Positions 33,426-45,053 are shown, counted from the stretch's first letter. The stretch: DNA of 64,000 nt from Anomaloglossus baeobatrachus (GCF_048569485.1 NC_134359.1:29544940-29608939); one strand, 5' to 3'. A program made the numbers and translations. The notes: generated from the sequence alone by a model not told the origin.

Positions 33426-35144
33426 TGAGACTTGTCATCCCCCAGTGCCTGTGAATATCTGTACTTTACTGCTATTCACAGTCGCCAGAGCTGCATTTGG
33501 GGAACGTGTACTATGAAGGAGGAGCTTCGTGGGAACATTTGTGATAAATTGGTGAATGAGCAATAGTGTGGGGGAGTCTTTATTCCAAGAAACTATTTTT
33601 TTTTTGCGTGTGTGTTGTTCTTTCATCATATTTCTGATAAAATTGTTTCAAGTTCAAAATACAGTACGTTGGGAATAAGCTGCATGGTCCAACCATACAC
33701 TGCGTCCTCAGAATTTCTTGAATCTAGCATCAACAGCACAGACTGCTGCAATCCCCCTACCATCGCTTGCCCTTGGGGCGGTGGGAGTGTGATTTCAAAT
33801 CAATAGAACAATCATATTTGTAAAACATCAGAAAAATGTCTAACTATTTCGGGTAAGGCTGTTGACAAATTCAGAGATAAAGACAAAAGGTCTGAGAAAC
33901 TTCAAGATGTTGAATGCATTCTGCAAGGTCCTGAACCAAATGGGACAAACCCTCCATTTCATTGATCACTATTTGGGATTGATCTATATTTTTATTTTCT
34001 AGTTATACTGTGAGTTCCACCATTAGTGGAAGCTAGCAGAACTTCAAAGGTCCTTCATGGAGAGGCTTAGCTGTAGCCACTCCATCTAGCATGTCCAAGG
34101 GGAACCCTGGCCACCATTTAACTGAAAATATGTTGGGACCCCTGGGTTGCATCAATGAAGAGGTTGAGTCCACGGAGTGGCTGCTGTATGGTGCAGCGTG
34201 CTGGCAGAGAATGGTCGAAAAGCAAGGGCACTACCAAGAGGACAACTTGGGAACAAAGTTGTCGTGGGGGAGATTATTCAAAACATGACGGCGGGTCAGT
34301 ACGGTAATAGCTCAGCATGAGCAGAGAAACAGGAGTGAACCAGGGTAAGTGGAACTAATAACTGGCAACTGGAAGTAGGGAGGAGGAGTTTTATAAATTG
34401 TGTAGCCCACAAAAGGGAGTTAACGGGAAATATATGTTCATAAATGAAACCCACATTACCGATCTGGACGGCACCATAAGGCCCAGAATATTAATGAAAC
34501 AAAAGGGTCTTTTTTAAATCAGACCGCAGCAAACATTCGGCTTCTTTACAGCACCCCTCACAGGATAAATGAAGAACTACACCGTTGCCTACGATAAAAG
34601 GTCACATATATACAGTATATACCGTGTAGATACAGCATAGAACATTAGTTCAATGCGGCGACATATAATAGTAGTATATTAATTGTTTCAGTGTACTGAC
34701 ACTGCGGAGCTGATAATGGGGCTCCGAGCGCAGGACGGGCGGTCGTCAGCTGTCAGTATACCCTCATGTCCTTCTGTTTATTTAGCTAATGTGCACAGAA
34801 TGCGCTGACCCCATTCACCGTCATTAGAAAGTATCAGAGAACGGAGCGACTAGTTCTGTATCATCTGCTCCTCCACCCTCCTCGCTTTCCCCCCTACTCC
34901 TGTGTTATGGCAGCGCACATTTTCCTGGCCTCGTACCACGACTCTAGCGTTCCAGGGGCAAATGCCAACTGCGAGCAGCAGCCAGAGAACAGAAACCAAC
35001 CAAGGGAATGTTATCAGAGCTGATGACGGCACGATGGGCAGCTTCCCGAGCACCTGAACCATCGTCAGAATGAGGCCGTAAATCGTACACAGCTCCACGC
35101 AACCAGCCGCACTTCTGCAAACAATGCAATCTGATGGTGACCCT
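33426..35144. other. Noncoding, no recognised element
   Basis: Mostly unique sequence. Some A/T-rich patches and a conserved-looking stretch around 34680-34860, but nothing I can name. Confidence 0.4.
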
Positions 35145-35147
35145 TAA

Positions 35148-35522
35148 GGCTATGTGTCCACGGGAGAATGTAGCTGCGGATTTTTCTGCATCAAAATCCG
35201 CAGCTTTCCCGCAAAATCCGCACCTTTTCAAAGGTGCGGATTTGCCGTGGAATTGCCGCGGATGTGATGCGGATTTTGGTGCGGATTTTTTTTTTTTTTC
35301 CCAATTTTAAAGCCAAAATCCGGATGAAAATCCGCAACAATAATTGACATGCTGCAGATTTTTCCGGATCAAAATCCGCGGCAAATCCGCAGCGGAAAAA
35401 TCCGCAGCATGGGCACAGCATTTCCAAAATGCCATTGAAATGGCTTGGAAGTGCCGCTGCTGCAGATTTTCGGGAAATCCGCGGCAAAATCCGCGGTAAA
35501 TCCGCAGCGTGGGCACATAGCC
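35148..35522. mobile_element. PIF/Harbinger-like MITE with CCGC-rich interior
   Basis: Ends GGCTATGTGTCCACGGG and GTGGGCACATAGCC, flanked by TAA at 35145-35147 and 35523-35525. The interior repeats the word AAATCCGC in both orientations many times. The same terminal motif as 32639 and 55476 is joined to an unrelated interior. Confidence 0.8.
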
Positions 35523-35525
35523 TAA

Positions 35526-35734
35526 AAGTGCCCCCTAGATTTCCCTCATTAGCAGGGGTAAACAGTATCATGCTGGGATCTGTAGTACTACTGAATTATA
35601 TATTTGACGCTGACTAAATAAAAATATGCCGCCGACGATACAAAAGATGATGCGACTTATAGAAGAGCATTAAAAGAGATGATAAATAGACGGAACAGGG
35701 CCATAACCTAAAATGAAGCGGCTCAGTATGATCT
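35526..35734. other. Noncoding, nothing recognised
   Basis: Short unassigned interval. Confidence 0.4.
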
Positions 35735-36160
35735 GCTAGGAGCTGGAGGTCATAGGATAGGTGATCATTGTATGACCAATGGGGGTCCGACTACTGGGAC
35801 CCCATCAATTGCAAATATAGGGATCCAATGTCCATGTGAATGGTGTAGTAATGAGCGTGTGTAACCACTGTATACTGGAGTGGTGTGGTGGTCACATATT
35901 CACACTGCAACTCCCACAGAAGTGCATGCAGCAGTGGTCACATATGAGCACTACAACTCCCACAGAAGTGCATGCAGCAGTGGTCACTTATGCACACTAC
36001 TACTCACATAGAGGTGCATGCAGCAGTGGTCACATATGAGCACTACAACTCCCATAGAAGTGCATGGAGCAGTGGTCACATATGCACACTACAAATCACA
36101 TAGAAATGCATGGAGCAGTGGTCACATATGCACACTACAACTCCCATAGAGTCAAGCATG
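35735..36160. repeat. MITE relic with a 46-bp minisatellite
   Basis: The first part (TAGGATAGGTGATCATTG, GGGGTCCGACTACTGGGACC) matches a common frog MITE also seen near 47748-47955. From 35878 the 46-bp unit CATGCAGCAGTGGTCACATA, TGAGCACTACAACTCCCACA, GAAGTG repeats about six times. Confidence 0.75.
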
Positions 36161-36319
36161 AGCAGTACGACTCCGTCTATACAATTATTTAGGACTCCGA
36201 TTCTCAGGATTGACCCTAGTCTTACACCTAGACTCCTGCTTCTATTACTGTATAATCAACTCTATGCCGATGTGGACGTAAAAGAATAATGTATCTTCTT
36301 GTTATGAGCAATGTCGGTG

Positions 36320-36885
36320 GAGGCCTCGCCCCTTTCTGGTCACATGGGCATGACATCAGCAGAGGTCCCTCTGGCCACTGGGATTTAGATGTTACCGATT
36401 ACCACAGGTCCTTCAGAATCACTTCTCTACTGAGATCCGCCTATTATGGTCACATGATCGTGACATCAGCACAGATCCTTCAACCCCACCATTTCTCCAA
36501 TGCTAGTTAAGGACCTGTGCCGATGTCATGATCATGTGACCGTAACGGGCAGAGCTTAGCAGAGAAATGATGCTGAAGGACCTGTAGAGAAGTGGTTCTG
36601 CAGGACCCGTGCTGATGTCACGATCATGTGACCATAATGGGCGGCGCTCAGCAGAGAAGTGATACTGAAGAGCCTGTGGTAATTAGCAGCAGAGAAGTAG
36701 TTCTGTAGGACCTGTGCTAATGTCACAATCATGTGACCATAATGGGCGGAGCATAGCAGAGAAATGATGCTGAAGGACCTGTAGAGAAGTGGTTCTGCAG
36801 GACCTGTGCTGATGTCACGATCATGTGACCATAATGGGCGGAGCTCAGCAGAGAAGTGATGGTGAAGGACCTGTGGTGTAATAAA
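36320..36885. repeat. ~92-bp tandem repeat with an inverted partner block
   Basis: From 36507 the unit GGACCTGTGCTGATGTCACG, ATCATGTGACCATAATGGGC, GGAGC, CAGCAGAGAAGTGAT recurs four times at about 92-100 bp spacing. The block at 36320-36500 contains the same words reversed (TATGGTCACATGATCGTGAC, ACAGGTCCTTCAGAATCAC), so direct and inverted units face each other. Confidence 0.75.
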
Positions 36886-37358
36886 TTACAATGCTGGGGG
36901 TGTGACTAAGTTAAAAAAAAGCAATCATGCCTGAACTTGAGTGACCATGACTGATCCCAGCAAAAGCTCCACCCCTGTAACTGAATCCTAAGATATGTAC
37001 TGCATTCACCTAAGTATATAAAACATTTTTTTAAGATAAATACTTGTATTTTTTGTTTTTAAAACCATGTTAGTGATGCACATTGCAGAATTTAAAACAC
37101 ATTGGGGGCAGTATAATGTAAAAAAACCCCGCCATGACAGGTTCCCTTTAAATGGGATTGTTCACTACAATCACTTCTCTCTGATGAGTCCTCTGATCAT
37201 AGAGAGTCCAGTGAAAGGCTGAAATCTGCTAGATAACCCTGCATTAAGTTTGCAGTTTCCCAGCAGCACTCCTACAGGTGAAATTGGGTATTACATAGAT
37301 CAATTTGAAATCAATGTGCAATGCAGGTAATGTGTGGACATGCTAGGTCCTCCAGAGT
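36886..37358. other. Noncoding, small MITE-like tip at 37130
   Basis: CATGACAGGTTCCCTTTAA near 37133 resembles a common MITE end. Otherwise unassigned. Confidence 0.35.
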
Positions 37359-37907
37359 TAAGGCCCCGTTACACGCAACGACGTATCTAACGATATATCT
37401 GTGCCGCACATCCAGCATCGTTGTTGACATCGTTGCGTGTGACACCAACGAGCGGCTGTTAACGATGGAAAATCTCACCAAATCGTCCATCGTTGACACG
37501 TCGCTCATTTTGAAAAAATCGTTGATTCTTGAGGACGCAGGTTGTTTGTCGTTCCTGCGGCAGCACACATCGCTACGTGTGACACCTCGGGAACGACGAA
37601 CTGCAGCTTACCTGCGCCCGCCCGCAATGAGGAAGGAAGGAAGGAGGTGGGCGGGCTGTTACGGCCGCTCATCTCCACCCCTCCGCTTCTATTGGGCGGC
37701 CGTTAAGTGACTCCGCTGTGACGCCGCACGAACCGCCCCCTTAGAAAGGAGGTGGTTCGCTGGCCACAGCGACATCGCTAGGCAGGTAAGTCCGTGTGAT
37801 GGCTCCAAACGATATTGTGCGCCACGGGCAATGATTTGCCCGTGATGCACAAACGACGGGGGCGGGTACGCTCGCTAGCGATATCGCTGCGTGTAAAGCC
37901 CCCTTTA
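37359..37907. mobile_element. MITE, opposite-orientation copy of the 1484-2046 family
   Basis: Starts TAAGGCCCCGTTACACGCAA and ends CTGCGTGTAAAGCCCCCTTTA. The interior shares GGCAGCACACATCGCTACG, TGTGACACCTCGGGAACG, TTCTATTGGGCGGCCG and TTAGAAAGGAGG with the first copy on the other strand. Confidence 0.8.
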
Positions 37908-39835
37908 GAGAAGCTCTTTATGGGTGACATATAGGGGACCGGCCTATACGACACCAAATATTAACCCTTCCTTATGCCATACATTATAACATGCATAGCA
38001 ATCTAGCGATGTGAGATGCATTATAGGAATCTTTTCATGTTTACATATTGGGTTTTGCAGTCGTCGCCCCTCCGTCTCGATGCACACATGTAACAAATAA
38101 AGCCGTTCTGTCAACATTTGCATAAATCTCTTTATTGGGTTTGGAGTCTTAAAACATTACGGTAATAGAAAAAAAAAAAAAAATTAAATAAATGAAAAAA
38201 TCCGGCGATGATAAATAATCTGAAGATTCTGCTTATCTGGAAAGTGTTAGAAAAATAAATGTAAAGTCGCTCGTCCCCCCCCCTTTTATCTATTCACTCC
38301 AAAAACAAGTGTCTGAGCGGCGAGTTTATCGGATAGATGGCACTGTGCAGCAGATTTCCCCTGTTACTATGAATTACAGCTGTTTATCTTGCAGCTTTCT
38401 TTAAGATTAATTAAATGCAAATGTAACTCTGAGAATCCTGGGAATACCTGCCAGACCTCTCATTAATACCTTCACTTAAAAGCCACCGTGCCAGGGAGTC
38501 ATTAATTTGCAAAAAAAAAAAAAAAATGACGACGCCGGCCTGCGAAACAATTCATGGATGGCTGCCCCATTTAGCCCAGTCACACTCTGATCCTCCTTTT
38601 AGACCCTGTGGCCCTTTGAGGACACAATAAGGCTCCGACGATAACCTGGCAGCATAGGTAGAAATCCAGCCAAGTGTGAATGTTTGAAGCCGGAGCTTTG
38701 GCTGCCATCGAGTCGGCGAAAAACACACACACAAAAAAAAAAAAAAAAAGAAAGAATTCAGGCACCATGTCATCCAGTACAAAGGATAAAAAGAGATTTA
38801 TCCGGAAATTCAATGTGGCACCACATATGGGATACATGAGGGCCGTTACACAACAGGCCACAGAGATGTTTTGGTTTTTTTTTCTTCTTCACCGTTTCGT
38901 ATAAAGCGGAAGACATCGAAACGTTCGGAGGAACGAGGATGATGAGGAGGGTGGTAGTGACGATGATGGTGGTGGCCACACCAGATGGCTGCGGCTTCCT
39001 CGGCAGAATTTGGAGGATTTTTTTGTGTTTTTTCACCCCCCCCCCGATCAGGTAAATATGGGCACACTCTGGAAAGTTTCGACTGATTCCGTGCCTTAGG
39101 CTGCAAGTTTGTGACTTCGCCCCATCTGTCACGGATCCTTCCCGGGTTCTGCTGTTAGGAGAGACCTGAATTCACCGCTCAGAGATGCCCAGGAATACGG
39201 AGCCGTCTCACCCTGCGGAGGGAGGAAGAAGAAAGGAGAGATATTAACTGTTCGGTGACAAGTGGTTGAGCGGCAGAGGGGGGGGGGGGAGAAGGGAAAA
39301 GGGGGGGGGGATTTTGATCCTGAAAAATGAGCAATTTCTAAACATGACCATATTGCATTAACGCAGATTTACATTCTCCTGCTATAAATAATACATCGTT
39401 GTTTCACCGGAGACATGAACAGCATATATTGTATATATACAGGAATAGAAAACAGGAAAATATCCAAGTGTGAATACAAATACAGGCACAGTCCCCTAAT
39501 CCAGCATTGGATAATCCAGAAAAACAGATACATCTTCAGGGAAACAATTGCTGGATTATTATAAGAAAAATAAGGTTATAAATACAAAGATATGTAAAAA
39601 CAAAAAAACATTTGTTTCCTGTATATTCATTCATACATATATAGCAGTATTAAGATCCTGGCATTATTTACACTTTTTTAATAGTAATAGTTTTCATTTT
39701 TTTCTTGGGGGACAGGCCGGGTGGGGGGGGGGGGAGGGGTTTGTAATTTGAAAATTAACTGTATTTTTGTGCTGGAAATAATTGTTCAATTATAAAGCTT
39801 TCTGGATAGTGAAAAAAAATATATATAATTTATAT
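37908..39835. other. Noncoding; possible conserved block, G-runs
   Basis: 38340-38515 (ATTACAGCTGTTTATCTTGC, TTAAGATTAATTAAATGCAA, AGTCATTAATTTGC) has the low-repeat, TAAT-rich look of a conserved noncoding element. G-runs near 39280-39311 and 39720-39735 could form G-quadruplexes. A-tract at 38505-38526. No exon was recognised. Confidence 0.3.
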
Positions 39836-40345
39836 TGGCTCAGTGGTTAGCACTGTACAGTGTGTGGCTTAGTGGCTAGAACTGTACAGTGGCTCAGTAT
39901 TTAGAACTGTACAGTCAGCCTCAGTGGTTAGCACTGTATGCCAGCTCAGTTAGTACTGTACGGTGTGTGGATCAGTAGTTAGAACTATACAATGAGTGAC
40001 TCAGTGGTTAGCACTGTACAGTGAGTGGCTCAGTGGTTAGCACTGTACAGTGAGTGGCTTAGTGGCTAGAACTGTACAGTGGATCAGTGGTTAGCACTGT
40101 ACAGTGAGTGGCTCAGTAGTTAGAACTGTACAGTCAGCCTCAGTGGTTCGCACTGTATGCTGGCTCAGTTAGTACTGTACAGTGTGGCTCAGTGGTTAGA
40201 ACTGTACAGTGAGTTTTTCAGTGGTTAGCACTGTACAGTGGCTGGTTCAGTGGTTAGCAGTACTGTACAGTGGCTCAGTGGTTAGTACTGTATGCTGGCT
40301 CAGGTGTTAGTACTGTACAATGGGTGGCTAAGTGACTAGAACTGT
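39836..40345 (+). repeat. Minisatellite made from a SINE's tRNA-like head
   Basis: About 18 irregular units of roughly 25-35 bp built from GGCTCAGTGGTTAGCACTGT and ACAGTGAGT. The unit equals the box-A-containing start of the SINE that follows, with ACAGT-type linkers. The units include GGCTCAGTTAGTACTGTA and GGCTTAGTGGCTAGAACTG variants. Confidence 0.85.
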
Positions 40346-40600
40346 AAAGTGGGTGGCTCAGTGGTTAGCACTGTCGCTTTGCAGCGCTGGGGTCCTGGGT
40401 TCAAATCCTACCAAGAACAACATCTGCAAGGAGTTTGTATAGTATGTTCTCCTGTTTTTTTTGGTGGGTTTCCTCCCACACTCCAAAGACATAGTGATAG
40501 GAAATGTAGATTGTGAGCCCCGATGGGGACAGTGATGATGTTTGTATGTTTGTAAAGAGCCGTGACTTAGCTGTCAGAATCATGGCAATATGAAGAAAAC
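40346..40600 (+). mobile_element. tRNA-derived SINE with V-type core
   Basis: GTGGCTCAGTGGTTAGCACT matches a pol III box A (TGGCNNAGTGG). GGGTTCAAATCC matches box B (GGTTCGANTCC). These are followed by AACATCTGCAAGGAGTTTG, GGGTTTCCTCCCACACTCCA, AAGACAT, the conserved core of vertebrate V-SINE-like families, and GATTGTGAGCCCCGATGGGG. SINEs are transcribed by RNA polymerase III and moved by partner LINEs. Its tail GTTTGTAAAGAGCCGTG is degraded. The tRNA-like part could not fold as a functional tRNA. Confidence 0.85.
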
Positions 40601-40639
40601 TGAAAAGACAAAAGGTGCTAATAAGGTACTAATGTTAAA

Positions 40640-40900
40640 GTACATTTGTAGGTAATATCAGATGTGCTCACCTGATGCAGCTGTGAAAATCGTGCTATTG
40701 AAAGCGTGAAGTTACGGCTGCAGCAGGAACCACAAGGAGTTGGCGTCAAAAGACCGAATAGAAGTGGACTCCCGCGCTGCCGTAAGAAGCTGGTCAGCAG
40801 CAACGGTTAAATCGTGATTTTATTACACGTTTTGGAGATCACATCTCCTTCCTCCGATAAATCACACACGTACAAGTGATGTCCAAGTCAGCGGACATAT
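40640..40900 (-). mobile_element. Retroelement fragment, possibly Penelope-like, with GGAGGAAGGAGAT motif
   Basis: On the minus strand, GGAGGAAGGAGATGTGATCT followed by CCAAAACGTGTAATAAA makes a short hairpin (GGAGAT/ATCTCC) between a CTGANGA-like and a GAAAC-like word. That layout is the one seen in hammerhead-type cores of Penelope-like elements. No reverse transcriptase is present. Family assignment is inference. Confidence 0.3.
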
Positions 40901-40977
40901 ACGAGTAATAAGGGAATGTGTGTCACACAACCAGAAGTAAAGCATGCAGTCAGCTGCTGCAGAGTCCACGTGCTAAA

Positions 40978-41269
40978 AAGCCGCAGCAGAACAAAGTAGA
41001 TGTGGAACTGTTACTGCGCGGCTGAACATATGGCATAAATCCAGGAAAGTGGAATGAAGGCGGTTTTATTCTACGCGTTTCACACTTCATCAGAAAATCC
41101 ACCAATATAACCAAATAGGTGATATCGGTGGATTTCCTGATGAAGAAGTAGGGTGACACTTCAAAACGCGTTGAATGAAGCCACCATCATTCAACTTTCC
41201 TGGACTTATGCCATATCTTCAGCCGCACAGTAACAGTTCCACATCTACTTTGTTCCTGATCTGCTGTCA
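40978..41269. mobile_element. Head-to-head inverted repeat, possibly Penelope-like termini
   Basis: The arms are complementary over about 130 bp: AGTAGATGTGGAACTG, GGCTGAACATATGGCATAAA, CCAGGAAAGT on the left against ACTTTCCTGG, TTATGCCATATCTTCAGCC, CAGTTCCACATCTACT on the right, with a spacer near 41102-41125. Each arm carries CTGATGA followed by a short hairpin and (G/A)AAACGCGT (minus 41077-41093; plus 41137-41171). Inverted terminal copies are typical of Penelope-like insertions. No coding part remains. Confidence 0.45.
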
Positions 41270-41390
41270 GAGATTGACAGTGGCCTCTAAATGGTTAAAC
41301 AGCAATGTTCTGAACAAGCTGTGATTGATGCTTTTCAAGACACATTCTGGCAAACGTCGCATGTGGGGCGGGCTCTACTCTTGAGCAGCT

Positions 41391-42372
41391 CCACACTTGG
41401 AGACCCCAGCACCTCCTCTACACTTGTGGAAATTAGTATCCCCCTCCACACTTGTGGATCCCAGCACTCCCCTCCTCCACACTTGGAGACCCCAGAGCCC
41501 TCATCCACACCTGTGGACGGTAGCATTCCCAGCCACACTAGTGGACCCCAGAGCACTGCTCCACACCTGTGGAAAGTAGAATACCCCTCTACACTTGCGA
41601 GCACCAGCGACCCCCTCCTGTTCCACACTTAGGGACCCCAGCACCCCCCTTCACACTTGCAGACCCCTTCAAGCTTTCACACTTGGAAAGCAGCATCCTC
41701 CTCCACGCTTACAGACCCCAGCGCCCCATCCAGATTTACTGTATGGATCCCATGCCTCCTCCACACTTGTGGAAAGTAGCTTCCCCTTCAAACTTGAGGA
41801 CCCTGGTGCCATATTCACACTTGCGGAACCCAGCACCCCACCACACTTGGAAAGCAGCGTCCCCCTCCACACTTGCAGATCCCAGTACCCCCTCCACAAC
41901 TGAAGACCCTGGCGCCCTGCCCCCTTCTTTCACATGTATGGATCCCAGCATTCCCCTTCACACTCGCAGAACCCAGCACCCCTCTTCACACTTGTGTATC
42001 CCAGAACTCCCCCCTCCAGCTCCACACTTGTGGATTCTAGCACCCCCCTCCACACTTGTGGATTCTAGCAACCCCCTCAATGTTTGCAGACCTCAACGCT
42101 CTCCTCAACACTTGTGGACCATAGCGCCATTCCACACTCACGGACCCCAGTGCCCTTCAACACATGTGGACCCCAGCACCACCCTCAACCCTTGCAGACC
42201 ACAGCACCCCCCCCTCTACACTTGCGGACTCCAGCATCCTCCTCAACACTTGTAGACCCCAGCGCTCTCCTCCACATTCGCAGACCCCAGCATCCTCCAT
42301 TTGTGGACCCACTGCCACCAAATACACCTGCGGATGCCAGCACTCCCCTCGAAACTTGCAGACCCCAGTGCA
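41391..42372 (+). repeat. ~27-30 bp C-rich minisatellite, over 30 units
   Basis: Units follow CCCCCTCCACACTTGTGGAC, CCCAGCAC with many variants (GGAAAGTAGCATCC, CACACCTGTGG, CACACTTGCAGA). Strand asymmetry is strong: CACA/CCC on plus. Long open frames of 76-228 residues across it are low-complexity translations, not genes. Confidence 0.9.
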
Positions 42373-44209
42373 GATGTACTGCTTTGTCAGTTTCCGCTAA
42401 GAAGTTTTAAAGAGCTCAGATATTACTGCCATATGATTTCCAAGTTTTACTGCAATGAACTTTCCAAGTGCTCAATTTTTCGCCCCTGTAAACAAATAAA
42501 GGGGAGATTTACCTGGAGCAGTAATGATAGAAAACACTGAGAGAATGAAAGTGAGTGAAATGAGCAACCACAAAGAAACACGGAAAAAAAAAGTCTCAAA
42601 CGTAGACAGGAAGGAGATGAGCAGCGAAGGTAAATATTAAAGTGAGACATGGAGACGCGGCTGATTCTAGTTCACAGGGCCTCCGCTACGGCATGTGAAA
42701 GCTGGTCTTCATTAAGTGACAATGGTCCGGTCTTCAGAGCGATTGGGAAGCATCATTAGGACTCGGTGCGGTTTTGCTGCACATCAATGAGAATCAGCCT
42801 CGGCTGGTGGCGGAGACGACTCCGATATGTTTGTGCCTTCAGGCTGGAGACATTATTTGTACATGGATACGAGACTATATGATAAGTGGCTCATCATATC
42901 ACAATGCAAACATGGCCTAATTAGCTTGAGGAGTGCTCCTCATTTCCAGACAGACAGAGACACGGCACAATCTGCAATTTCTATGTTGCTGCTTTTCCCA
43001 AGCTATGGTCGTCTGATCTGAAAGTTCTCTATCGAGAAAAGATCAAGGCAAAGAGAGCGAGAAAGAGAAAAAACTAAATCAGTAAATCAGAATCTTGCTA
43101 GAAGTTTCTCCAGCTATGGAAGTCTTCAGTATATTGGAGGACCATGGACAAATCTACCATATTTAGAGTAATAGGACCCTAAACCATAAAGAGATTTTCC
43201 GAGACGTTAAAAAACAAGTTGTCCAAAAATATGGCAATGTTCTAAAATGAAGGAATAACTATTATTACTTGATGGGTGGAGCAAAAGGATTTGTAGAGCC
43301 CTGGTCCAGTTGCCATGTTGGTCGATCGTGACCAGTCTGGACCACAGAGCTGCGTACCTTATTTCACTTACTGGAAACGCCAAATACCTCTTTCGATTAG
43401 TATCCAGGTGCAACATCATCGTTGCCACCTCAAGTTCATGTGTCCTATAAGGTCATAAAAGGTGGAACGTTTAAGCAAAGGTTGGTGGCCACATATTTAT
43501 ATCCAGAAGTGGTCAGACCCATTTTGGTGACAGTGAAGGCTAAGGAAACATTGATGGTCTATCTTCACTGGCTGAAGGTCCAACCATCGAGTGTGCCATG
43601 GATCGACAGAATAAGAGAAAAGTGATACTCACTGATGTGCTGCAGCTCCTTCATTGTAGCACATTATACACCAGTATCAATGTGAATGCGGCGGTGTCTA
43701 ATATTGCAATTTTGTTCACGTAAATAGGGTAGACCTGGAAAACCAGACACAGCTGTGTGAAGACACAGTCGCGTGAAAAGATGGGTAACCTGCATTTGGC
43801 TTTCAATCTGTATTGTGTCCATCCTGGGGATATACCATTGTATCTGGTGATATCATCTGAGGTGGTGGTTCCCAAACATTTCAGTTTTGGAACCCAAAGA
43901 CTAAACCAGCCACAGACCCCACTTAACATTAAGGCGAGTGGAAGAAACTGTTAAATTAGGAACTGGGTTCTAAGAATTTAAACGGCAAACTTTATAAAAT
44001 TTGAAATCCTGTCTAACAAATATGGCATTTTAGGACACAGTAAAGTCTTTGGATTTAGATCATCCAGTTAACAGCCAGATGGAGAACATTCCAGAAAACT
44101 GGTGCAGCTCTAGAGAAATCTTGCACATGAGAACATGAGCTCTACACTTTGGATGAATTTAGACTTCAGGCAAATCATACCATACTGATTTCAGCAGGAT
44201 CGGATAATT
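42373..44209. other. Noncoding, no recognised element
   Basis: Unique-looking sequence between two minisatellite regions. No exon, RNA or element is recognised. Confidence 0.4.
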
Positions 44210-44217
44210 CCCTAATG

Positions 44218-44389
44218 CAGTGTTCCCGAACTCCACCAACAATGCATGTTTTCATGATTTCCTTAGTATTGCACAGGTGATAATTTGTTCACCTGCACAG
44301 GTGATGATTCCCACACCAATGCAATACTAAGGAAATCCTGAAAACATGACCTGTTGGTGGCTCCTGAGGACTGGAGTTAGTGAACACTG
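44218..44389. mobile_element. hAT MITE, 172 bp, perfect 8-bp duplication
   Basis: Ends CAGTGTTCCCGAACTCC and GGAGTTAGTGAACACTG, and internal arms CATGTTTTCATGATTTCCTT, AGTATTG against CAATACTAAGGAAATCCTGA, AAACATG. Flanked by CCCTAATG at 44210-44217 and 44390-44397, a perfect 8-bp target duplication. CAGTG ends and the 8-bp duplication identify hAT. Confidence 0.93.
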
Positions 44390-44502
44390 CCCTAATGTTT
44401 TGAGGGGCCTCCCTAACTTCCCCAATTGTTGATGGGTGGGGAGAAAAGGATTTGGGTTGCTGACTTTATGTTTAGCCTGGAGATAAGTTGCTGGCAAATG
44501 AG

Positions 44503-44904
44503 TCTGGCAACGACTGTGTGGTGGAGAAGTCTGGCAACGACCGTGTGGTGGAGAAGTCCGGCAACGACCGTGTGGTGGAGAAGTCTGGCAACGACTGTGT
44601 GGTGGAGAAGACTGGCAACGACTGTGTGGTGGAGAAGACTGGCAATGACTGTGTGGTGGAGAAGACTGGCAATGACTGTGTGGTGGAGAAGTCTGGCAAC
44701 GACTGTGTGGTCGAGAAGTCTGGCAATGACTGTGTGGTCGAGAAGTCTGGCAATGACTGTGTGGTCGAGAAGTCTGGCAATGACTGTGTGGTGGAGAAGT
44801 CTGGCAACGACCGTGTGGTGGTGAAGTCTGGCAACGACCGTATGGTGGAGAAGTCTGGCAACGACCGTGTGGTGGAGAAGTCTGGCAACGACTGTCTGGT
44901 GGAG
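44503..44904 (+). repeat. 27-bp minisatellite, about 15 units
   Basis: The unit TCTGGCAACGACTGTGTGGT, GGAGAAG is repeated with few variants (C/T at AACGAC or AATGAC, GTGGTGG or GTGGTCG). It is nine codons long, so all three plus frames and two or more minus frames are open (SGNDCVVEK on plus; CQTSPPHSR and SLPDFSTTQ on minus). I do not consider any of these a gene. Confidence 0.95.
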
Positions 44905-45053
44905 AGCATAGGAGCTCCAGTCCGTTTCTGTGTATGGAGCAGCTATGAGAGTTAGCTGTCGGTTGAGCAGTCGTTTGGCCGACAGCTGTGTAATATGTAT
45001 GGACGGCTTTAAGTGCAGCTTTGGGTAGAGCTTTCTGCATGAGTGTGATAACT

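Noticed and set aside
38770-39132. Minus-strand frames around 38.8-39.1 kb as a gene
   Set aside because: They run through homopolymer tracts (lysine and phenylalanine runs) and overlap one another in several frames.
40346-40420. tRNA gene
   Set aside because: Box A and box B are present but the sequence runs into a SINE core and cannot form a proper tRNA cloverleaf.
41291-42410. Proline- and threonine-rich frames as mucin-like protein
   Set aside because: C-rich minisatellite with several overlapping frames and no signal peptide or conserved ends.
44327-45040. Cysteine- and histidine-rich 237-codon minus-strand frame (CQTSPPHS repeats) as a metal-binding protein
   Set aside because: It is the 27-bp minisatellite. 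The plus-strand and other minus-strand frames are equally open.
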